Position numbers and translations under genes: made by a program. A stretch of DNA of 52,104 bases from Prosthecobacter debontii. Its GTDB lineage: Bacteria > Verrucomicrobiota > Verrucomicrobiia > Verrucomicrobiales > Akkermansiaceae. Shown one piece after another: positions 45,001 through 51,343 of this stretch. The DNA is taken from NCBI GenBank assembly GCA_945869465.1, contig CAMBPB010000013.1, positions 1-52,104 on the forward strand, written 5' to 3'. The first letter of the stretch is position 1. Every line of letters begins with the position of its first letter. Under the pieces are notes generated by a model. It worked only from the letters and a program-made list of their open reading frames with translations, was not told the DNA's origin and ran no database searches.

Positions 45001-47919
45001 ATCACCACCAGCACTGGAATCAACGCCAACGGCATTCTCGGCAGCTACGCCACGGTCGGCAACGATTGGGCAACCAAGAGTGCCACGAGCACCACTAACA
45101 TCGTTGCCTATACCGCCTACACCAACGTCGCCGCGCTCGGGGGCACCATCGCCCATGGAGCCACCACCAATGTTCGCATCAACAGCGCCGGTGTCGGCGC
45201 CAATCTCGCCCTCGGTGCCGCGACCACGACGATGAGCACTCTCCTTCAAAATACCACCACCGCCGCAACTGTGGACACGCTTGGGAAGGTCCTGCAAACC
45301 ACCGGCATCATGCTCGGCAGCGGCCAGGCGGCGCTCACCATCGGCGCGGTGGCGGGCAACGGAGTGCTTAACCCTGCCACTTCCGGAGGCGAACTGATGC
45401 TCATCAACAAAAGCACGGTGAACCATCTGGTCATCAACGCCCCCTATCAGAATAATTCGACAGGGGCGGCGGTGTTGTCTGTGGCCGGTCCCGGCACCGT
45501 GGTGCTCAATGGCGTCAACACCCACATCGGCGCGACGAACGTGGGCGGTGGCAAACTCACCATCAGTTCCGCCGCCACGATCAACACCACCAGCGGAATC
45601 TTCATCGGCGGCGGTGATCTCAATTACAACTCCGCCACCGCCTTGTCGAAGAACATCACCTTCAACGGCATCGGCGGCACGCTCAGCGGCACCGGCACGA
45701 TCACTCCGCTGGTCACCGTCACCGCCTACAACACGGTGGCTCCCGGCAATTCCGTCGGCACCCTGAGCTTCGGCACCGGCCTGACAATCGCCGGCAGTTA
45801 TGCGGCCGAACTGGGCACGCCGGGCGCGACTCCCGCCGCCGGGGTTTCCGACCGTCTCGCCGTCACCGGAGATCTAACGCTAACCGGCGGAACCCTCAAC
45901 CTCAGCGACAATGCCGGCGCCAGCGGCCAGGGCGCGGCCGGCGTGGGAGCCTACCGCCTGATGACGTTCACCGGCACCCGTACCGGAACCTTCGCCAGCG
46001 TGATCAACCCGGCGGGCACGACGTTGCACGGAAGCGTCGTTTACACCGGCACCAGCACCGGCACGGTGGACCTGACGGTTTATCGGATGGCGGCGGCCAA
46101 CACCATTGGCACCCCGCTGAACCTGGGCATGGTGCGGGTCGGCGGGACGTTTGGCACATCGGCGCTGAGCATTCAAAACACCGCGGCCAACGATGGCTTT
46201 AGCGAGGGACTCAATGCCAGCGGCGGAGCGCTAACGGGCGCCGCCAGCAGCAGCGGCAGCGTGACCAATCTGGCCGCCGGTTTGACGAACGGTTCCAGCC
46301 TGCTCGTCGGTCTCGGCGGCAGTGCCAACACCACCGTTGCCGGACTGAAGACCGGCACCGTGTTGATCAATCTGGCCTCGAATGGCAGCGGCACCAGCGG
46401 CTACGGCGCGATGAATCTAACTGGACAAACGGTCTCCGTATCCGGCACGGTGTATTCCGGGCTGATGGTGTGGAACGGAGCGTCCGGCGCAAGTTGGAAC
46501 TCCAATGCCAACTGGAATGACTCGCAGGACGCCGCCGTTCACATGGTGCCCGGTCTGGATGTCGGCTTCACCGGCGTGGACACCGCCACCTTCGGCAACA
46601 CCGCCGGCAGCGTGACGGTCAATCTCAACGGCGTGACCCCCAACCTCAACGCCATCACTTTCAACAATACCGGCAGCTACACCATCGCCAAAGGCAGCGG
46701 CGCCACCGGCATCACGCTGGCCGGCACCACTCCCGCCATCACGGCCGCCGGCACCCACACGATCAGCACGCCAATCACCTTGGCAAGCAATGCAACTGTC
46801 GCTCTGACCAATCCCGGCGACAGCCTGACGGTTTCCGGAATCATCAGCGGTTCCACCAGAGGCCTGACCAAAAACGGGCTGGGAACGCTGACACTCACCG
46901 GTGCTAACGGTTACGCCGGGGCCACCATCGTGGCCGGTGGCACACTGTCCATCGGTGTGGGCGGCAGCCTGGCTAACAGTGCCGTCACCGTCCAGTCCGG
47001 CGGCACCCTCGCCGGCGTTGGCACCCTCGCCGGCTCGACCACCATCCAGGGCATCGAAGCCCCCGGTGGCGCCGGTGCGGGAATCCAGACTTTCTCCAAC
47101 AGTCTGGCCTTTGCCTCCACCTCGCATCTCCAGTGGCAACTGGCAGATGACGTCACCACCGGTCGCGGCACGAGCTTCGATGGAGTGGATGTCACCGGCG
47201 GCACGTTCTCCATCACCTCCGGAGCCACACTGGATCTCAGCTTCGGCGGGGCGGTGAGCTTCCTGGACACCTTCTGGAACTCCGCCCGCACCTGGACGAT
47301 TGCCGATCTCGGCAGCGGTCTCAGCGGCGATGGCGGGAACGATCTCTTCACGCTCGGCGCCATCACCGGCGGAAGTTACAGCCCTTCGGAAGGTTCCTTC
47401 AGCGTCACCCGGGTGGCCGATGCCAACGGCAAGAAGGACGTTGTCTTGAATTGGTCCGCCGCTGGAGCGGGTGGCAGCGACTACACCATCTGGATAGGTT
47501 CCAAAGGCCTCGCAGGTCCCTCCAGTCTTCCCGATGCCGACCCGGATCTCGACGGTCTAACCAACAGCGTCGAGTTTGTCCTCGGCGGTGAACCGAATCC
47601 CGCCAATCCCGGATCTAACTCGGTGGCCTTGCTGCCGGCCGTCTCCAGAAACCCCGGCGGCGACATGATTTTCACCTTCCGCCGCAAGGATCTGTCGGAA
47701 ACCGCCGCGACCGTCGCCTTCCAGTGGTCCGCCAACCTGGCCTTCCCGGGTGCCAACCTGGTTCCTGTGTTAGGTGTGGACTCCACTACCAGCGGCGTGA
47801 GCGTCGATGTCACCGAAAACAGCCCGGATGCCGCCACCGACACGATCCTCATCACCGTCCCCGTGGCCAAAGCGGTGGGCGGCAGGCTTTTTGGCCGTCT
47901 CCTCGTTACGGTCCCGTGA
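36022..47919 (+). CDS. Giant exported protein of autotransporter-associated beta-strand (PATR) repeats
   Basis: 3965 residues. MKPLSPLRLLGAGCLAVFVY is a signal peptide cut near SASA-LDF. The mature protein is a long series of beta-helix units of the type LTKxGTGTLTLTGANTYTGG then TTVSxGTL, dozens of times. A module with SLPGQT...GEF...NLLTN occurs four times between 37690 and 40560, and a ~655-residue block is duplicated at 41566-43530 and 43531-45518. I saw no cysteine in the mature part I read. The end has a calcium-loop-like DADPDLDGLTNSVEF followed by a beta domain ending RLFGRLLVTVP; no autotransporter barrel or PEP-CTERM tail is present. A surface or secreted adhesin is likely. Confidence 0.9.
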   Translation: MKPLSPLRLLGAGCLAVFVYTQSASALDFSWDPLNDASGGTATWNTSSAFWDAGSFATGENTNILWANGAANIANFGGFSGTVTLGTAITVGGLTFNDNFGYLLTGSSLTFGAAGAIVTNADAQISSTIAGSVAIAKRGSGILALIGSNTFSGQLTVEEGILQIGTINGASASGVLGNSANAVVLGKTGGYTGTLQYTGSSSTSTKKFTMVTGGEGGVQVDLFDTVLTLSGLIDGGGALSKTGAGTLSLTGLNSFTGGFNLLEGVLSVGSATALGTTGPISFGGGTLKFAITTDLSARFSSSAGQSYNFDTNGLTVTLATAMTSPSGSLSKLGSGTLTLTGANTFDGGTIVAAGTLAVTGSGRFGSSTGSVTVNNGGTLSLGSTNQTVGAVTLLNGGSLTGTGTLSASSFDVEGGTISVKLGGASGVLTKNGTDLTVILTAANTYGGGTVIYDGTLTVSGSGTLGASTAPVTVDRGTLNLGTVNQTVGDVSLTNNGLISGTGVLSGSSFNLYSGMVSGRLGGPGALNKEGVDTVVLTGINTYAGGTNVNDGILRAKTVLSLPGQTMPGKISVAGGAILGLNVGGAGEFTPTDISNILTNGTFATNSILGLDTTTASFNYTSNFTSSVGLAKLGTNTLTLSGAANSYTGGTSVLGGILVPSVSGALGASSGFLTVDGAALGTAVLSLGTINQTVGVVSVLNGGSITGTATLTGSSFYLETGATTPAIISAKLAGATAMLTKGGEGTVTLSAPNTYGGGTTVSSGTLAISGTGTLGASTGALTVDGGILNIVATNQGVAEVKLLSGGQITGTSGTLTGTAFTVKSGTISAKLAGIGAILTKSTTDTVTLTGANSYTGATMVNRGTLQVKTALSLPGLTTPGLISVAAGATLGVNVGGLGEFAVNDITNLVTNANFAANSIVGFDTTGSFALTSSITKPIGLTKLGTGTLALSGATNSYTGGTIVSAGTLALSGSGKLGATTGALTVDGSSTILNLGGTTQISGAVSLLNGAQINTGTLTGTSFQLESGSVSANLAGVGTVLSKSNYDPVTLTGANTFSGGVNLSQGLLALGSTGALGSSGTIHLLGGTLQFSASNKNDYSSRFSTSAGQAYNLDTNGQPVILASNLTSSGGALNKTGLGMLTLSGANTYSGATIIQSGTLKIAKVESLPGQDSYGMIQMGLGTTLTINAGGVGEFDSSSLDNLLTNTIFDYDTSLSIDTTNGNAEAAASITQPVKLVKLGGNTLTLSGENSYTGGTVLGASNQANAGILEVSGAGTLGSSGSLVIYGGTLQLNGSTLNISDLTMGAGASGSTAAISIGSGELFLEGNLEYLSTNNTNGATISGTAGGALSLLGSNTFTVGNSSIAPFDLTISADIQNGDFSARSLTKAGTGTLLLTGTNTYTGPTNIDAGSVWVTKVASLPGQTTAGKISVAAGANLTINLGGSGEFAPSDLANILANSTFGSNSVLGLDTTNAAGGTFINTQNITGSRSITKLGPGTLILSGAANTYSGTTLISAGTLQVNGSMGSGGLISVPTASTLGVGASASIVRNVTVSGGLVNLSGVLGTNTTFTLSSGTVNVLGSGASAAIVQLPVKGVTPVFSAPAGQELTVTTRLTQTLTDGSLTITAGVAPSFKVAGTNLVNNIDNLILRGGTTKIDRIIGSAAAASLPTTNVDVTATSVLNMAFAGKATLGSLNLTLADLTLQTATGVSFDTITATDNSSILGTVPVSLRTGNVTVSPGKSLTLSAGVIDGTLAGPLAKLGAGTLTLGGTSSYTGATTLGEGTLILDGTLGSTAITVSSGATLTQNPSGTIGRTASLTVSGTATLNGVNTFSGTTTLNAGTLTLGGANTGTGGTILNAGTLFVTHTNALQNSTVTFNGGVLNIGALGSVPLGGITANVNTTVNSVLTTIAGYPTWTAAATKTLTVSGAVTRAAGSAINFVTTGTITGAGLGTLLGINTVNAWATSGGTDWAIYDGTKIAAFTGYTAMTGTSSAPVITNAPAANYKLDTTTTNNATLAATGTITLNTLVISDSTARTVDVRNGAAQGVVRLGVAGGILMGGGAQTIGVSGAAGTLTAGGATLDTPGELTFTVDTSGGTINSVIADNGSGMVSLAKFGTGSLTLNGNNTYSGDTTINTGPVIPLGGNGIPNGAGKGNVVIDASGTLALSTSTETINALNGAGTVNNAAGSSTLTVGDGDANGTFSGVLSNPGGALAFTKIGSGTQTLTATNTYGGRTTVSGGTLALDFSASNPTSILLSTAPLTLGGGTLSVMGKSTGTTAQTVASTTLGAGSAASAVVVNANGGGGTLLTLGAITRNPGTSVAFTLPAGTQSATNGITTTAGVSSGILGSYATIGNEWAAKSGTNIIPLSLATTTYTDISTLGATVTSSSSTNVRINPGGGGTLILGSATTAINTLLHNSSSAATVDTLAKVLQTSGIMLASGQAALTVGTAAGHGFLIAATSGGELVLTNKNTTSNLTINAVIRNNANPSSLTKVGPGTVVLTGANTHTGATYLNSGTLTLTNPAALQYSTVTFGGGTLNIGALSGLSFGGITANVNTTVGSDLTTIAGNPTWTAADGVTLTIDGIVPRTVGKAINFGTTGTITGASLGTLLGTNTANSWATFGGSDWAIYNGSQIAAYTAYSPVTGTASAPTLATSIGANRKIDNTTTNNVTLAAAGTIDLNSLVVNGSTARTIDLGNGSSQGILRLGSAGGILLAGGIHTIGVSGLAGTLTAGGASVNSPGELLVTASGSGTINSVIADNGSGRVFLTTNGAGVLTTNGINTYSGDTTINAGSLNPLGGNGIPNGLGKGNVFIGSAGLLTLSAVTETINGLNGSGSVSSAASASTLIVGDGNADGTFSGVLKQITGSLLLTKIGTGTQTLTGTSTNTGRTTVSQGTLTLDFSVNNPVNILSTSAPSTLSGGSLSILAKSSGTTVQTIAGTTLGAASSPSTSAIIVNANGGGGAVLNLGSISRIIGSRVNFTLPAGTQSATNGITTSTGINANGILGSYATVGNDWATKSATSTTNIVAYTAYTNVAALGGTIAHGATTNVRINSAGVGANLALGAATTTMSTLLQNTTTAATVDTLGKVLQTTGIMLGSGQAALTIGAVAGNGVLNPATSGGELMLINKSTVNHLVINAPYQNNSTGAAVLSVAGPGTVVLNGVNTHIGATNVGGGKLTISSAATINTTSGIFIGGGDLNYNSATALSKNITFNGIGGTLSGTGTITPLVTVTAYNTVAPGNSVGTLSFGTGLTIAGSYAAELGTPGATPAAGVSDRLAVTGDLTLTGGTLNLSDNAGASGQGAAGVGAYRLMTFTGTRTGTFASVINPAGTTLHGSVVYTGTSTGTVDLTVYRMAAANTIGTPLNLGMVRVGGTFGTSALSIQNTAANDGFSEGLNASGGALTGAASSSGSVTNLAAGLTNGSSLLVGLGGSANTTVAGLKTGTVLINLASNGSGTSGYGAMNLTGQTVSVSGTVYSGLMVWNGASGASWNSNANWNDSQDAAVHMVPGLDVGFTGVDTATFGNTAGSVTVNLNGVTPNLNAITFNNTGSYTIAKGSGATGITLAGTTPAITAAGTHTISTPITLASNATVALTNPGDSLTVSGIISGSTRGLTKNGLGTLTLTGANGYAGATIVAGGTLSIGVGGSLANSAVTVQSGGTLAGVGTLAGSTTIQGIEAPGGAGAGIQTFSNSLAFASTSHLQWQLADDVTTGRGTSFDGVDVTGGTFSITSGATLDLSFGGAVSFLDTFWNSARTWTIADLGSGLSGDGGNDLFTLGAITGGSYSPSEGSFSVTRVADANGKKDVVLNWSAAGAGGSDYTIWIGSKGLAGPSSLPDADPDLDGLTNSVEFVLGGEPNPANPGSNSVALLPAVSRNPGGDMIFTFRRKDLSETAATVAFQWSANLAFPGANLVPVLGVDSTTSGVSVDVTENSPDAATDTILITVPVAKAVGGRLFGRLLVTVP
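41566..45518 (+). repeat. ~1.97-kb coding tandem duplication inside the giant gene
   Basis: Copy 1 (41566-43530) and copy 2 (43531-45518) encode the same order of segments: STVTFxGGxLNIGALG, GGITANVNTTV, NxWATxGGxDWAIY, PLGGNGIPNGxGKGNV, VNANGGGG, LPAGTQSATNGITT and VDTLxKVLQTxGIML. The copies differ at many positions, so the event is not recent. Confidence 0.85.
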
Positions 47920-48229
47920 TGCAGGCGATGAGCCATGAGCCACGCGAGCCACTTCAGGAACCAATCGCCCAGGCCCCATGCGTGGACTCCGGTTGCTGCG
48001 GGGCGAAGGCTTTGGGTAAAGTTGAGGGACATGCCCGAGGCAATGGCGTCCGCTCAAGCACCGAACCCGGGCACAAATGTCCTTCAGCGTGACCACAATG
48101 TGGCCCTAACCCGGCCCTTATGCAATGCCGGTTTGATCGCGTCGCGTTGTGTGAAACCGAAGCGCGGTTTCTGACGATTGAATCATCCGTTTGACAGGGG
48201 CGGGTGATCCGCTTGAATGGTGCCGTCCT
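47920..48229. other. 310-base intergenic region before the TetR gene
   Basis: No gene is recognisable in this stretch. Small open frames in it show no family-like sequence. The promoter of the TetR gene is expected at its right end. Confidence 0.4.
48191..48218 (+). promoter_or_regulatory. Possible sigma-70-type promoter of the TetR gene
   Basis: A perfect TTGACA at 48191-48196 is spaced 16 bases from TTGAAT at 48213-48218, a 4-of-6 match to the -10 box. Transcription would begin only a few bases before the ATG at 48230, giving an almost leaderless mRNA. Confidence 0.35.
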
Positions 48230-48925
48230 ATGCACGATCTCAAGTCACCCCAATCCCAAGCGAAGCGGCGTTTGTTGGATGCTGCCGAACAACTGTTTGC
48301 CGAGCGTGGATTTGAAGTGGTTTCGGTGCGTGACGTCACCCAGCTTGCCAAGGCCAACGTGGCGGCCATCAATTACCATTTCGGCACCCGTGACGGACTG
48401 ATTGCCCAAGTGGTGGCGCGTCATTTGACTCCGCTGAATGAGGAGCGGCTTGCGCGGTTGGAGACGCTGGAGCGGAAATGGTCGGGAAAGGTGCCGCCAC
48501 TCGAGGAAGTCATCGATGCCTTCGTGCGGCCCTTGGTGGGGGCGGTGCGCAAATCCGATCTGTCCGAGCGCTTGCTGTGCGCCTTGCTCGGGCGGATTTT
48601 CTCGCTGCAGGGCGCGTTGCTGCCATCCTCTATCGAGGATCAAGCCCGCCATTCAAGCGATCGTTTCATCCGGTCGTTGGGAAAGGCCCTGCCGGCGGTG
48701 TCGCCGGAGGAATTGGCGTGGCGCACTCACTTTGTGATCGGGGCAATGATTCACATGCTGGTGAATCAGGACCTGCTTCATCGGATGACAAACGGAGTAT
48801 CAGGTGTGCCGTCAATGGAGGTGACCTTGGGGCGATTCATCCGCTTTGCCTGCGCCGGGCTGCGTGAGGGCGTGGAGGAGGAGTGCGCGGTGACCAAGGG
48901 GCCGCAGGCGACGTTCGATTTTTGA
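48230..48925 (+). CDS. TetR/AcrR-family transcriptional regulator
   Basis: 231 residues. The N-terminal DNA-binding domain shows AKRRLLDAAEQLFAERGFE and the helix-turn-helix VSVRDVTQLAKANVAAINYH with FGTRDGLI, the standard TetR signature. The C-terminal ligand and dimer domain (LNEERLARLETLERKWSGK, MIHMLVNQDLLHRM) resembles the TetR_C class with DUF1956-like features. Ligand and targets are unknown; autoregulation is common in the family. The giant gene lies upstream on the same strand. The start at 48230 is chosen over 48191, which would add unrelated residues. Confidence 0.9.
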   Translation: MHDLKSPQSQAKRRLLDAAEQLFAERGFEVVSVRDVTQLAKANVAAINYHFGTRDGLIAQVVARHLTPLNEERLARLETLERKWSGKVPPLEEVIDAFVRPLVGAVRKSDLSERLLCALLGRIFSLQGALLPSSIEDQARHSSDRFIRSLGKALPAVSPEELAWRTHFVIGAMIHMLVNQDLLHRMTNGVSGVPSMEVTLGRFIRFACAGLREGVEEECAVTKGPQATFDF

Positions 48926-48946
48926 GCATCAACGCACGCGGTCGCA

Positions 48947-49296
48947 TCAAGCCCTGTGCCCCAAGCTCGGTGTAGGCCGCATTGAAGACGTCCTCACGCT
49001 CGCCCGCCAAGACCAGGCCGCCGCTGCGCGGGTTCCATCCGGAACAGGATGCCCATGATGTGGCGGTTGCACAGGCAATACTTCGGCTCGCGGGTGGAGG
49101 TGAAGACGACGCCTCAGTCTGGCAGATAGATCAGATCGATGTCGTTGACCTCGGACTCGGCGCTTAGCTGGCGCAAGTCGCTGCCGTCGGTGCGGGTCTC
49201 CCAGATCGAGGCTCCTTCGTTCCGGCTGCGGCGGAAGGAAAAGACGATTCGCGAGCCATCGCAGGAGAGTTCGGGATCGCGGATCCAGGCCATCAT
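48947..49296 (-). pseudogene. Remnant of a PD40/TolB-like propeller gene with internal stop
   Basis: From the reverse-strand ATG at 49296 the frame gives MAWIRDPELSCDGSRIVFSF, then SIWETRTDGSDLRQLS and VNDIDLIYLPD, the pattern of large secreted WD40-like (PD40) proteins of Planctomycetes and Verrucomicrobia. A TGA at 49111-49113 stops it, but the same frame goes on with GVVFTSTREPKYCLCNRHIM and GILFRMEP, the next block of that family including its cysteine pair. The 5' and 3' parts of such proteins (often 600-1000 residues) are gone. Confidence 0.7.
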
Positions 49297-49458
49297 CGAA
49301 CCAAGCCGTCATCTGCCACAAGTGGAACCGGCGAAGAGGTCCGGTCTTTCACTGCGATGAGAGAAAACGCGGAGTAATGGTGGGTTTGGAGAAGGAACCG
49401 GATATTTTTCGATTTCGGAATGTTCAAATGGCTGCGGGTGCCTAGGTTCCCGCTTCCA

Positions 49459-50541
49459 ATGTCCGCCAAAATCCGTTTCACCTCCGCCTGCGCCACGGGT
49501 CTCGTGCTGGCCAAAGTCGGGCATCCCCAACGGGACGAGCCGCTGCAAACCTCGAAGGAAGTTTTTAAAATCGAGGACAAGGATCAGGAGGCCCTGACCG
49601 CCATTTTTCTCAAGCCCTTCAAGAACCTCAGCGCCCATCGTTTCAGCCATCATTCGTCGCTCGACCAGCACGAGATGAACGCTTATTCGGCGGCGATCTT
49701 CGCCTCGGAAGACGGCTTGCTGGAAAAAGGTTGTGACATCGCTAAGCGCCTTTACGCAAAATCCAATCATCCTAACATCAAGTCCGGCGACCTCTGTATC
49801 ACATTGATCAAGGACATCGAGGTGAATGGCGCGATGACGTCGGGCCTGTGCATCCTGAAATCCGAGAGCGTGGTGCCGTTTCTCAGCATTTCTACCCGCG
49901 ATGGCGACTTGCAGCTTCACACCGAGCAGGGGATCAACCCGGAAAAAATCGACAAGGGCTGCCTGATCCTCAAGCACCTCGAGCAAAAGGGCTACTACGT
50001 GCTGACCTTCGATCGTTCCGGTTCGGAGTCCCGCTTCTGGGTCAGGGATTTCCTCGGCGTGGTGCCGATTACCGACAGCCCGTTTCTGACTAACAAATTT
50101 GCCGGGATGGCGGTATCCTTTTTGGAGAAGGAGAAAAAGTCGGAGCCCCGCGCTGCCGACAGCCCGCCATGGGACGATTGCAACGCCACCCGCGACGCGA
50201 TCACGTATTTCGAGCAAAAGGAACAATTCAGCCTCCAGGAATTCGAGGAGCAGGTGCTCAAGACTCCGGAAGCCGCGGCGAAATTCGCCGAGCACCGCGC
50301 CAAGATTGAGGAGGAAACCGGACATCGCCTGGATCACTCGTTTGAGATTTCCAAGAAGGACGTCACCAAGGCGAAGAACCGGATCGGCTCGCTGATGAAA
50401 CTCGATACCGGCGTGGAGATCCGCTTGAAACCGGCGGTGATCGCCGATCCCGATCGTGTGTTAGAACATGGCTACGACGAGGCGCGGAAGATGAAGTTCA
50501 TCAAGGTCTTTTTCAACGAAGACACGGCCCGTACCGGTTGA
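49459..50541 (+). CDS. 37-kDa nucleoid-associated protein family (NdpA/YejK-like)
   Basis: 360 residues. The protein shows the layout of the NA37 family: LSAHRFSHHSSLDQHEMN, then a beta-rich middle (GDLCITLIKDIEVNGAMTSG, SVVPFLSISTRDGDLQLH, ILKHLEQKGYYVLTFDRSG) and RFWVRDFLGVVPITDSPFLT, and a helical C-terminal half ending IRLKPAVIADPDRVLEHGY. Members bind the nucleoid in E. coli; some homologues lie in phage-defence or mobile regions. The start at 49459 (MSAKIRFTSA) is preferred; 49420 is an in-frame alternative. The gene lies between two gene remnants. Confidence 0.8.
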   Translation: MSAKIRFTSACATGLVLAKVGHPQRDEPLQTSKEVFKIEDKDQEALTAIFLKPFKNLSAHRFSHHSSLDQHEMNAYSAAIFASEDGLLEKGCDIAKRLYAKSNHPNIKSGDLCITLIKDIEVNGAMTSGLCILKSESVVPFLSISTRDGDLQLHTEQGINPEKIDKGCLILKHLEQKGYYVLTFDRSGSESRFWVRDFLGVVPITDSPFLTNKFAGMAVSFLEKEKKSEPRAADSPPWDDCNATRDAITYFEQKEQFSLQEFEEQVLKTPEAAAKFAEHRAKIEEETGHRLDHSFEISKKDVTKAKNRIGSLMKLDTGVEIRLKPAVIADPDRVLEHGYDEARKMKFIKVFFNEDTARTG

Positions 50542-50846
50542 ATTCACTCCGCGGCGGGCGGATCACCGCGGGTTCCCAATTTCCTGATAGTGACTTGTCA
50601 TCCAGCGTCACGACTGTCAGTTTCATGGCTTTTTTCCCGACACTCTGGCCGCCGAGGAACGGCAATGAATCCCGGGTGACGAAGTAGGCCATCCCCACCA
50701 ACCAAGCGATCCGATCCGCAAAACCGGGCAGGATCCATCCGGCGAGCGCGCAAGCGACGGGGTGGGGGAGGTCGCTGGATTTCTGGCGGTGGCAGGTCCG
50801 GAAGCGGGATCACATCCTTCACTGGCGGGTTGGGTTCTTGCTCCAT
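50513..50846 (-). pseudogene. RDD-family membrane protein gene, frameshifted and 3' truncated
   Basis: The reverse-strand ATG at 50846 opens with MEQEPNPPVKDVIPLPDLPP and EIQ. The frame is then lost at a C/G homopolymer near 50760-50775, and the neighbouring frame reads VACALAGWILPGFADRIAWL, YFVTRDSLPFLGGQSVGKKA and MKLTVVTLD, an RDD domain (transmembrane helix, then the G-x-S-x-G-K motif). After PAVIR the usual last helix is missing and the sequence runs into the 3' end of the NdpA gene. A sequencing error could explain the frameshift but not the truncation. Confidence 0.65.
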
Positions 50847-50904
50847 GACTGGAATACTGAAACCTCTCGCCGCGGAAAGGTCGAGCCCTGCTCCAGCGAA
50901 CGGC

Positions 50905-51183
50905 TCAGGTCCGCGGCTCCGCTGTGGCGAGGCAGGCTTTGATGCGGTCCTCGAGAATCGCCGTCACCGAGGAGAGCGATGTCATTCCCGCTTGCGGGGA
51001 TTCGAAGATCGATCCGTTTTCAGGCTCGGATTTATCCTGAGGCCCCGGTTCGATGAACATGACAAACCGCGGAAAACGGCTGGGCAGCCACACGATTTCC
51101 GAGGAACTGGCGAAAGATTTGACCAGCTTCTCGACCTGTGGCCGACGGTTAGCGGGAATGGACTCGTTGAGCGTGATTTTCAC
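50905..51183 (-). CDS. Small hypothetical protein
   Basis: 92 residues from a GTG start: MKITLNESIPANRRPQVEKL, SSEIVWLPSRFPRFVMFIEP and a C-terminal SVTAILEDRIKACL. The mixed beta/alpha pattern and amphipathic last helix look like a real small soluble protein. I do not recognise it. It lies between the RDD remnant and trpE on the opposite strand; a secretion signal is absent. Confidence 0.45.
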   Translation of the reverse strand: MKITLNESIPANRRPQVEKLVKSFASSSEIVWLPSRFPRFVMFIEPGPQDKSEPENGSIFESPQAGMTSLSSVTAILEDRIKACLATAEPRT

Positions 51184-51343
51184 TGGGAATGGGCCGGGCG
51201 TCGCTCAGTAGCAGCGCCGGGCTCACTGAGGTAGGTCAGGGGGAATGCCGACGCCAGCAAATTTATTGCCGAAAATTCGCCGAGCCCAAACGCGGCTTGT
51301 CGCCCGCTGCCGCTCCGGGCTTGCCCTGAGGCGTTTCCCGGGC

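Noticed and set aside
51184..51343. Tryptophan attenuator before trpE
   Set aside because: No short frame with consecutive TGG codons and no terminator/antiterminator pair could be seen.
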